Origin: Apostichopus japonicus
Taxonomy: Eukaryota; Echinodermata; Holothuroidea; Aspidochirotida; Stichopodidae
Direction: 5' to 3'
DNA length: 64,000 bases
Assembly: GCF_037975245.1 (NCBI RefSeq)
Contig: NC_092562.1
Span: forward strand, 9,713,001 to 9,777,000
Numbering within the stretch: position 1 is the stretch's first letter; the number at the start of each line of letters is the position of its first letter. The notes under the pieces are model-generated. The model was not told the origin of the DNA and made no database searches. It saw only the letters and a list, made by a program, of their open reading frames with translations. The translations under genes and the position numbers were made by a program. This document shows positions 24,416-36,600 of the stretch, one piece after another.

Positions 24416-24694
24416 GTCTGATATGGCGTCAATTGATTTAGCTTTCTACTGACTAGGAGTGTGCGATAATCTGGCCTCATATTTCAGTCTTGCCTCTGGG
24501 AGTTGGTCAACCCAAGAATATTGGCAATGGCGACTTTTAGCACCCCTACAAGCTCCTTGATAACCAACGGTGTCAGCCCACATGGATTTTCATCGAGGTA
24601 TTTCATACCAACTCAGATGTCGCCGGAACAGACCGCAAAGTCCTCTTTCTGCAACAAAGACAACCTTGCTCAATGTATTGCGTATATCAGTGAG
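24416..24694 (+). CDS. SSX2IP: SSX2IP first coding exon (5' UTR plus residues 1-56)
   Basis: The acceptor TTTTTTTTCCAG ends at 24415. The leader contains a 9-codon upstream ORF (ATG at 24423, stop ending 24452). The chosen start is ATG 24527, followed by MATFSTPTSSLITNG; it precedes the conserved SFCNKDNLAQCIAYISE segment at a distance similar to vertebrate homologues. The donor GAG|GTAAAT leaves phase 0. Confidence 0.85.
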
Positions 24695-27600
24695 GTAAAT
24701 ATTATCCATCAGTTGAGATTATTCTTACCACAAATTTACTTAGAAAATTTAGTCATTTTCACTTTATCCTTTACCTGGTTATGTCATCTTGTCTTAATTG
24801 TACTGTTTCATCTTCCCTAGCATTATGCATATATTTAATTATTTTGCATTTTACTTTGCTTCTCAGAATCCCCTCCCCCCCCCTCCCCCCAAAAAAGTGG
24901 ATACATACTGATCACTTCAGTTCTAAATTGAGACCTAATTGGAACTCTCCAGGGAATAATTTCTGCGATATTGCATCGCTACAAACTGCTGTATGAGTGC
25001 ATAGATGTACATAGCAGTTTTGTACACAGGAATGATAGTAGTCTACAAAGAGACAAAATTCAGAATCCTCAAAACTGCTACAGCAAGTTTGAACACTTAA
25101 ATTACTCCCTGCTGTCTATATCTATCTATATGTATATAGCAGTATCTGTTTAATACACTCAATAGTACAGTAAATATGTCTGTTTTTCATGGTTTTGACA
25201 TCTTCAGGAGATGACATCGCTGGGATATCCGTCCATTTATTCCGATTCTGCAGAGAACAACAACCACAGTGAAGTTCTCATCCAGCTGACAAACTGTTGT
25301 TACGAACTGATGCAGAGACACCAGAGAAATCTAAAGAACCAGGAGGAGCAGGAAACAAGGTTAGAGAGTAATATAAACCATGATACTAAATACACATAAA
25401 TATATGCAAAATATGAACCATTTACATGATACCAACTATGTAAAATATGAACCATTTACATGATACCAAATACACATATATATGCATAATATAAACCATT
25501 AACATGATACCAAATACCCATAAATATGTATGAAAAATTTACTTCGCTCCTTGCTTACCTGTCTCCTCACAACCTTAGCACCTCGTTCTACCGTGCCTAT
25601 AAAGTCCTGGTAAAATAATAACACTGTGCACCCTCTATGACCGGACCCCCCCCCGGTCACTCCTCATTCTACCATTAAAAGTTCTACCATAAACAATTTA
25701 CATGATACTAAATTCACATAAATATATGCAAAATATAAGCCATTTACATGATACTAAATACATATAAACATATATGCAAAATGTAAACCATTTACATGAT
25801 ACTTAATACACATACATATATATGCAAAATATAAACCATTTACATGATACTAAATACATATACATATATATGCAAAATTTAAATCATTTACATGATACTA
25901 AATACATATAAATATATATATGCAAAATATAAACCATTTACATCAGACCAACTGCACATGCAAAATATAAACCATTTACATCAGACCAACTACACATGCA
26001 AAATATAAACCATTTACATGATACCAAATACACATAAATATATATGCAAAATATAAACCATTTACATGATACCACATACACATATATATGCAATATATAA
26101 ACAATTTACATGATACCAACTCCAATGTAAAATATGAACCATTTACATCAGACCAACTACACCTGTAAACTATAAACCATTTACATGATACCTACTATAT
26201 ATGCAAAATATAAACTATTTACAGGATACCAAATACACATAAATATATATGTAAAAATAAACCATTTACATGATACTAACTATATATGTAAAATATAGAC
26301 CATTTACGTAAGACCAACTAAACATATATGCAAAATATAGACCATTTATAGTACATGATACCAACTACACATATATGTGCAAAATATAAACCATTATATA
26401 CATGGTATTTACTACACATATTCAAAATATAAACCATTTAGATGATATCAACTACACATAGAGCTATGCAAAACATAAACCATTCACATAGACCATAACT
26501 CCTTGCAAGAACCCCTCCCCTTTACTTACATCTACAACTATCACATGAAAGAACTCATTTTTTGGAGGGAATGTAGTGGAATTGATAGTATTTACAAGTT
26601 GCATTGTCAAATAGTTCACTAATTTCATCAGAAATGTCAAAATTCAAGATAAATTATTCTAGAGTTTAGACCTATTTTTGTGCGATCATTCTTCAACACT
26701 GGAAGTTTCAATGTGTGCAACGGGTGTGCATGCATTTAATGATAGCTTTTGGTTACTGTTGTTGTATTTGCCATTTGATTAGTTTTGCAGTGTTTGTTGT
26801 GTTACATTCTCTCACTATGTGCAACAAAACATGTATCTTCTAATAATTTGGTTTATTACCAAAACCATTGAATACGACAAAACTTAAGGTTAAAATTATT
26901 AATTTATGAAACACATGTGTGATATTCTCTTCCTGTGATGGCATCCTGCTCATGGCTCAATACTGCCCTTTTGATACCAAAATGACTGTGATTAAAAATT
27001 TCATAAACATATTTTTGTTTTTGGATGTGTTGTTGAAGTCTGAAATGGTTCAACTTTGATCCTCACCACTTTCAGATATCTCAAGTATTGGAATGTGTGT
27101 TGGACACATTATCTGGGAATTATGAATGGATTTTTTCCAAAGCCAGAAAAACAAGAGAATCTTTTATCTAATTGAAGATTGTTTTCACATATTCTGTAGC
27201 TGGGGTCAGACAGAAAAGAACACCCCCAAGAAAAAAACCGAATTGAAGTAGTCTAAAAACAACTTCTGCCGTAATTGGCATTCTTGGAGACTGTTAAAGA
27301 AATTATGGGTATATATGTCATGATAATTGATTGATTCACTTTGTTAAGACCAGAAAAGTTTTTCATGATTCCCAAAGTCAAGAGTTTGGTTATTGTTTGG
27401 TTTCCTTTCAATGCCCAAATTGAACAAACAGGCCGACAAGAAAACAAAACATGTATTACTTCATTTCTTGCATACTCTTAAAGCAACAAGCTCACCTCAC
27501 CATCCACCCTCTGTCCCCTCATCCTTCCCCTCCCTTCCCCCTCCCTTCCCCCTCCCTTCCCCCTGTCACGTTCCACATACAAGGTTAGCACAAGCGTGTA

Positions 27601-30600
27601 TTATTTTATGACTTCAATGTCACTACCAGTAACTCCGAATAGGCCCACCCTTTGCAAAAGAATCATCAAACTTGTCTACTAATCTCCTTTCATCTATCTC
27701 TTTGAGCTCACCATGCTCATTAACCTGTCTGTATTCTGTGCATGTTTTTGTCCCTTCTGTTACTGTTACTTGTCATTTAGCCTTTGAAGAAGATCCTGCT
27801 AGGATCGAAACGTCAGGCCAACTTACTTTTACACATTCATTTACACAGGCTCTCTAGTGGATAAGCAGTTTGCTAACAGTTTTATTTTATTTTAATCATC
27901 AAACTTGGCGGTTTCTCTCATCTCATATTATAGACAGATACACATAGCCTGACCTGTTTCATTTCAATTTGTTTTTGTTTTGATGTGCTGTTTTATAGTA
28001 AAGCAAAATAATAATTTACTTCGCTCCCCGCTTACCTGTCTCCCCACAACCTTAGCACCACATTCTACCGTGTCTAGAATGCCCTGGTAATCTTTTAACA
28101 CTGTACACCCTCACTGACCCTATTGGCCTCCTTCATTTTTCTACCCACAAAGTGTCTCACTGTGTTATATTATACCTTTGTTTCATACTGTTCTTTTTTT
28201 GGTCTCTTTTATTTCCACAGACATATGAAAGTAAACAGTGACTACAGCCATATACAAACAAGACACACCCAAACCAAAGAAAAACTTGACCAAGTTGAAA
28301 AAGACAATGTTTCATTGGCTGAACAGTGCAGGCAACTGACCAATCAAATCAGTTCTCTTCAAAATAAATTAAAAAGTGCCAAAGAAGAGGTACGTCGTAG
28401 TATAAGAATCAGGAGATGAAAGTAAAAAGTACGATTTCCAGTACAAGTTAGGTTGGGTTTCTACATAATTTTCAACCCTTATGTATTTCAATGATATGCA
28501 AGAAATTAAGAAAATAATATAGCATTGCCAATCAAGTCTAAGTTACATCCAATCAGATCTCCTGCATCAATGTTTGTATTGTTAGTAATGACCAGAAGCA
28601 GTATTATTAATGACATTTAAAAAGATCAATTCTAGTCAATCTTCTCTGAGTATGAGTACAGTCCATTTTGAATCATGCAAGCATCGATCAGTTTGTAATT
28701 CATGACATCCAAAGGTTAGACTGCCAAAGTTGACCCCGCGCTAGCATAACACCTGGCACTTCACATGGTTGCTTTTTTAGCAATGCGCAATAACATTTAT
28801 TATGAGCTATGGATATCTCGTGCACATACCTGTCTATCTCTTTGAACAAAAGACATGAGCATCAGAGTATTAATAAAAATAATAACTTCTTAGCACAAGC
28901 CTAGTTTAGACTACAGGCCACTACACCAATGCATAGTAACCAGTTTCACAAAGGATAGGCTAGTATAAACATACACAAGTCTTAAGTTACAGTGGGCTAG
29001 TTAATCCTATGGTGCTAACATACTATCCCTAGCTGTTGTACCTCAAAGAATCGTACCCTGTTGTTGTTGTTGTTGTTGTTGATATGCCTGTAGTTTTTTA
29101 ACATTTTACAGGTTATGACATGTCTGTTTCACCGTTGCAACCATTGTATCGTTACTTTTAGTTGAAATAGATCCATGAATTAAACGTTGCTGATCAACAT
29201 GTTTTTTTTTTGTTTTGTTTTTTCAGAATAAGAAACTGGAGAGCCTGATGAAGGGACGAGATACTCAATTCAGGCACGACCTGAAGAAGAAAGAGAGAGA
29301 GCTGAGTAAATTAAAGGAGAGGGTACATCAGCTGATGACAGACAAGAACCATGAGAGAAGAATAGGTAATGCCTCATCCAGGGATGTGCCCACGCTGGGC
29401 AGCCCTGCCCAGCACTAAAAATTACTGCCCAGCACTGTCTTAATAATCGTGAATTCTGCCCAGCACTTTTATCATCTAAAATCCTGACATTCCTAACATT
29501 ATATTCAACATAAATTGGGCCACATGTATCCTTGTTTACCCCCATTTGTCAAGTTCACACAGGTGCGGAGATATGGAGTAGGCGTGGCTTTAATCTGCAG
29601 TATCACACTACACTAGCTCTGTATACAACTTGCCCTTGGCAATGTCAGGCTGGCAGTTGTAGCGCGAGTGCACCATGTACGTAAATATGTCACCCCTCCC
29701 TTTCGACCCCTTCCCCAGGACGGCGATCAGTAAACCCGGCACTCAGGAATTCCTGGGCACATCCCTGCTCATCCTATGTCATTTGTGTTGATAATGATAT
29801 AACAAATCTGAGGTCACCCTGCGTAGTGGGTTTGGAAGGAAGCAGTAGTGTGTGTGTTGACCTCATGGAGGTGCAGCAGTGCTACAGTATTTCATATCAA
29901 TCTTGTAGATCGGGTAGATGGCACAGCCGATTATCAGAGTCGAGACAGTAAGTATCGCCATATGTAAATATCCAAACCAGGGAATTTGGGGGCATATAAA
30001 AGACATTGCTGCCCTTGTGATATCTGTTTTTTGGTAGAGTGTCAGTGAGAACGTTAATATGTTAATAATGGCATAGTATTACAATGTTGTGCTTTATTTG
30101 TAAGATATCTTTCAGCTTTGCTTAGTGCTTGAAATTTGCAAAATTCATCAGTATTTGTGGCACTTGTAGCGCCTCTTGTGGACTTTTCATATTTTGTTGC
30201 TCTTCTGGATGGCTTGAGTTGTACAGAAAGTAGGTTCAAATAGATAAAGACATCCACACAGAGAAAGCACTTCCAGATACTTTGAGAGGTAGAAATGAGG
30301 AGGAGAATTATTATCAAGTAGTGCCGTGTTGGGAAGGGTGTACATTGTCAACAAGGTTATCAGTTCATTCTGTACACAGTAAAGCAAGGGTGCAGATGTT
30401 ATAGGGAGACAGGTAAGCTGGTCATTTGAAAATATCCAGACCAGCTACATTTTGCAAACAATTGGGTTTTTTAGTTTTGCAGGAAGTAAAGAATTGGGTT
30501 CATTCACAATGACTTTGAGCAAGTGGCTAAGAATTGACCTTAAGAAATTGCAATGGCTATCTAATAGGTTTTCCTCTGATATGATATTGGTATAACTATT

Positions 30601-33600
30601 TATATCTATTTCTCTTTGTAAGGTATGGACATTCTTAATTCAATTCAGAGAACAGATGGCAAAAGGGGCACCTGGAAAACTGGAAAGAGTGGCCTTAAGT
30701 AAGTAGTTCTAAGACATGATAGCATAACTCTATTAATCTCTCTAAGGTACTTATAAATTTAAAGAAAAAACAAACATTAACCAACTTAATTTCAAAATTG
30801 AGTGTGTTCTGCTGTAAATTATAAATCGACAAATGGTACATTCAAAAATTTTTGTTTTCTAAATTTTTTGTACACTGCTTGGAAATGTTAGTTTCTTTTA
30901 AAAAGAAAAACAGATAGCAAAATTTGTGGCTTAAGCTTGCCTGAGTGTAATTCGCATATAATTTGCATGTTATTAACATGAAAGTTAAATGAAAGTTGTT
31001 GCTGCAGCACTCAGAATTACCTTATCACCTATTGGATTTCTGTCTAAGTATTTGGATTGGATTGGATATATTTTAGACCAATCAAAACTTGTCAAACCTG
31101 AGTCAGTGCTCTCCAAGAGGGAAATTTCGGTGATGAAAGTTCAATAAAAAAGAAGTAAGTTAAGGGGAAACAAAGAAATTGGTGAAGTAAAAATTTACTG
31201 AGGTAATAACAATACTTTGGCTGGTATGGGAATACATGGGTACCTGATGTGGACAATTTTTGTTTGTGAACATTAATAGCCGTGTACAACGACTACCACA
31301 ATTAATGGCTAAGATCAGCACTCCAAAGATAGTCTACTGAATAGATTTAGTCACCTGGCAACAGTTAACATTAGTAATTTGGGGTGTTTTGGGATTCCGG
31401 TAATGTTCGATGTCACTGACTGACCCACTAAGTGTCCCTATACCCCGTTTACATATTTATTGAAGTGTAACTATTTAGAATAATAATAATATTTGCTTTT
31501 TATATAGCGCTTTATACCAGTGATAGGTCTCAAAGCGCTTTACAGACAGTATATTACCCCTGGTCAATGATAACCTGTCCCAGAGACAATCCCTCCAGTC
31601 GGTAGCAGTTATATACTGCGCCCAATGACAAGTTACCTCACAGGTACCCATTTAACCCCTGGGTGGAGAGAGGCAAGTGAGATAAAGCATCTTCACCTGG
31701 CAACAGTTAACATTAGTAATCTGGGGTGCTTTGGGATTCCGGTAATGTTCGATGTCACGGACTGACCCACTAAGTGTCCTATACCCCATTTTACATATTT
31801 AATGAAGTGTTACTATTTAGAATAAACCATATATATGGTTTGTTTTGTTCAGACAGGAGGAGGAGATGTACCGGTTGATCGTCACCAACTACGAGGAGAG
31901 GCAGAAGGAGCTGATGATGGAGAACCAGGAGCTGAGAGAATCTCTCAGTAGCATGCAGAAAGAACTTGTAGATCTCCTCAACAGGCAGTCACCGGAAAAA
32001 CAGGACACATTGGTAGGCAGACTTGTAGTACCAGTTAAAAGAGGGGTGTGGATGAGTATTGAGTACCCATCTTGGTTGGTATGAGTACCAAAAACATGGG
32101 TACAAGGCTATAGGAGGGGTGTGGATGGGTATTGAGTACCATTTTGGTTGGTATGAGTACCAAAACATGGGTACCAGGCTATAGGAGGGGTGTGGGATGA
32201 GTATTGAGTACCATCTTGGTTGGTATGAGAACCAAAACATGAGTACAAGGTTATATGAGGGGTTGAGTATTGAGTACCATCTTGGTTGGTATGAGTACCA
32301 AAACATGAGTACAAGGTTATATGAGGGGTGTGGATGAGTATTGAGTCCCATCTTGGTTGGTATGAGTACCAAAACATGAGTACAAGGTTATATGTGGGGT
32401 GTGGATAAGTATTGAGTCCCATCTTGGCTGGTACTAGTACCACAACATGGGTACAAGATTATAGGTGCTAGTAGTTCATCTTGAATTGATATCTATACTA
32501 GATTTGCACAAAAAAAACCTGAGTAAGGAATGGAACAAGTAAACAAAACTTCATTGAGGGGAGTTTGATTACTGAGCACAGGCAACTGTGCTACATTACA
32601 ACTAGGGGTTCACTACAGGTCTGTTATTCAGAGGGTTGTTAGGAGGGAGAGATGGGTGTCAGCGTAGGGTTTAGTTGTGGTACCTATGAGTTTATGACTA
32701 TGTTGAAGCTATGAGGTGAATGTAGTCTTTGCACTTATAATTTGGCTTGATAACCAGATGAATTGCTTCTACGGTTCACAAAACATGATTTAAAACAAAT
32801 TTGAGGGCTTAATTCAAGAAGGGTGAATAAAAAGGTTGCGAGCCTATTAAACACTAAAAACAGAAATGTAATATGCCAAGAATGGTATTCAACTTATGCA
32901 AGTATGCTTATAAATATTCAATGTCTAAAATAGTTTCAACCAACCACACAGCATAATTTATGGTTAAAAAAAAGTTTTGAATTTTCTTTCTGATTAATTT
33001 TTCTCAGTAATATCAAAAGCTGTGATGAGCATTACCAAATTTTGCCTTATTTCTTGCAAACAATTTTTGGCATCAGAGTTACATGTAAGCATTACAATTA
33101 AAGTGATTACCCAATATGTTCAGCTTGTACAACAAGGCTTATAATTGTGGACAAGGATTAAAGTGGCTCTCTTACGTTATTCACGAGGAGCATTTCTATG
33201 AATATATATGAGCAAAACAAAATGCAAAACATATGTTAATGTTAGTGAAAATAATGAGATATGTAGGGTGTTGTTATCAGTTTGTATGAGTCTATGCATC
33301 TGATCGTAGGCTTGATGAAAACTCTGGTTTCTTCTTGTCTGTGGTTTGTGTTCCACATGTCTCCAGTCCAGGATTTATCTTTGGAAATTTCAAAACAATT
33401 TTATAGGTGGAGTAATTGGAAACTCATCCTGAAATCAAGTTTTCTTGATGGAAATAAATGGTTGAATCATTTACAAAGCCAAAATTGCTTTTAAATTTAT
33501 GGCTTTGCTTAGTTGTATGAATTGCTCATATTATTTTTTTCATATGAATCAAGAAAGAGAGAAGTTTTGAAAGATCAATGAAACAAACGTAGGGAAATTG

Positions 33601-36600
33601 ATTCACACCATTTACCAGAGGATTCGTGGTAAACCCTACCATATTATACTTAGTATACAGTGTGACTTCCAAAATAAAATTCATCTCTTGCAACCATTCT
33701 CAAGGGAAGAGATTTTAGAAAAAATTAATTTTTCTGAACATGTCTCCTGAATGATTTATTTCATGTAAGTGAATCATTTCAAATATGTATGGGTATGATT
33801 ATCCAAACCAGTACAAAAAAATGTACATAGACCTACAGCGATGTACAAAGTAAATTATTCATAATTATGAAAAAAAGAAAATGAAGGCTTCTCACAGGTT
33901 TTTTCCTTTCTGTCGATTATCGTGTAGCAGGTGTCTGAATCGTGTGACTTCAGTGAGACGACCTCCCTCTGTTCATCCGTGGACGAACTCTCCACCGGTC
34001 ACTTCCAGATGCCTTTCGAGATGGTGAGGGAAGGAATCGAGTCCAGCCTACGGCAGAAATGTCAGAAACTGAAGGAGCATATCGAGCAGATAGAGAAAGA
34101 GAACCGTGAGAACAAGGAGAACGTGGCGGTGGACTCGAGAGGGGAGGAGGAAGACGGAAGTGCAATATTACTACAGTACGGGGGATCGGAAACCAAAGCA
34201 GCCTTGGAGAAAGAAATACAGAAACTGAAAGGCAAATTGAAGTCATATAGAGATGTCATAGAGCAACAAGAGAATGCCATGCAGGTGATTAGAAACAAAA
34301 TGTGTTGGGATGGGGGTTAGGGGGTGAGGGGTTAGGGGCTGAGGTGAGGGGTTGAGATGAGGGGTTGGGGTGAGGGGTTATGGTGAGGGGTTAGGGTCTG
34401 AGGGGTTGGGGGTGAGGGGTTGGGGGTGAGGGGTTGAGGTGAGGGGTTGAGGTGAGGGGTTGGGGGTGAGAGGGTTGGGGGTGAGGGGTTGAGGTGAGGG
34501 TAGTGTGGGGGTTGGACGACAGCTGTGTGAGGGTAGAATAGGAGGTAGAATAGTGTGGGAGGTTGGGCTCAGGGTGTTTGAGTTTGTGTGGGGGTTGGGG
34601 TGGGGTTACAGGTAGTGTGGTTGATTGAGTAGAGGTAGATTAAATGTAATTGACGAAGGGATAATACCTGATTATACTATGCAGTTTATTGAGTTTACTT
34701 CAGTATGTGGCTACTGATTGAAAATTCAGTTTCCCATTTATTTTCTGTTTTTATTTTGCAACTTATGAAAGGTGATTTGGGGATGGGGAGGTGCAGGGGT
34801 GAAAGGAAGTTAACAAAAGGTAACATTTCTCATTGAGTTATCAATCTGTTGAGTCCGTTGATTTATTTTGCAGTGGTTGACGATCCTTTCCAAGCATTCT
34901 TCAGACATGATTTGTGGTCAATCAATTCAGTAGAAAACCTTTCAGTTTCATTTCATTCCCTCTTCTAGTTCAACGAAACGCAGAATGGAAGCCTTTCCGA
35001 ATTTATAAAAGATTCACAGTTTCTAGAAGAGAAAGAACTGCTTGCAGAGGAGAAGAGGAGGTTACAACAACAGAAAGTAAAGTTTGATAGAGAAAGGAAA
35101 AACTTTTCTGATGCAGCTGTAAGGCTCGGCCAAGAGGTAAAATCTTCTGTTTACAAAGAGTCACATATTGCCGTTTGGTCACTCCTGTTTGATTTAATCG
35201 TTGCAAGCACTACTGTGTGAATATTTTAAAGGGTAGTATTTATGGTGTCTTACTTCTGTAACAAAGATATTTGGGAATCTCAAAATTATTAGCAAGTTTG
35301 GCCCTGCATTTCTGTAGCTTTCAAAGTATAGCTTTAAAAATGGTTATGTCTTGCATGTGAGAAAATGGAAAGCTCTGAATCCCTCCCAGTCTGCACCATT
35401 CTATTTATTTATGATGATTATTATTTATTATTATTATTCATACCAGTAGGAGGGCCTACTTTCAGTTTATACTTTGCTTTCAATTCATGCAGGTCCAAAA
35501 AAAAGGCCTCTTTGTACCATAATTGAACTTGAAGCAAGCAGTTATAATGTCATACTCGCACATTGAGAGCAAGTGTTTTACTTTTCCTTATTCTTCACTT
35601 GATTGTTTTGACCTTGGATTGGACAGGTTCCAACTTTGTCTAAGGGGATGTGAAGCTATCAAGATCCCAATAACTGTAGTTAATTCATTCCAATATTGAA
35701 GAAAAAACATTGTACGTAGATATTAAAGATAAACATAAATCAAATTTGACTTCTGTCCTCTTTAACAAGCCATTGGTATATCCTATTCACTCTGTAGTGT
35801 AACTTGCTCTTCTTCCATATGGTTACTTACAAAAGTTGTGTTTAGTATGTGAGTGAATGGGTCGGATACAGAGATTTCAAATATCGTTTCCCTACTCCAA
35901 CAGAGGAAGAGATTTGAGGAAGAGAGGTCTTCGTTCCTCCAGCAACAGATGTTATCAAGCAGTCCACAGTCGTCACCTCATTTGAGACCAGCTAGATCAA
36001 TCAACACTTCCATTAGTGAGTATCATCATAAGACCACAGGAAATGTAATCTCACATGTTAATTGCATGACTATCACATGTAAACTGCATGACTATCATAT
36101 GTAAAATGCATGACTATCACATGTAAAATGCATGACTATCACATGTAAAGTGCATGACTGTATAAAACATATGACTAGTCATGTCAGTAACATGACAATC
36201 ACATGTAAAAAGCATGAGTATACTATTTATTACACTATTTTGTTGTCATGTAGAAGTGATCCATACTAACAGTAATTTCTCTACCATCCATGTCTGTTAT
36301 CATATTCTTCCTTTGCTATGAATGTTAGTGACTTTCCTTCATAGTTTTTGTTTGTTTGTAGGAATGTGGTTCTTTTGTTGAAAGGGAAATGGTTACACTG
36401 GAGGATTAGAGTGAGAAATACAGGACAGGAGTATACATTTTCAGGTTGTGAGGAATTAAAAGAAGCAAACCTGTTCGTCCTTATTGCAATGATTTATTTG
36501 TCATGAAAAATTTGCATGAGTTAAAAGTTCTCTGCAAGATAAAATAGATAAGTCATTGTTAGGAGGCCACCATTTTGTCCAGTTTTGTTATTGTACCTCC

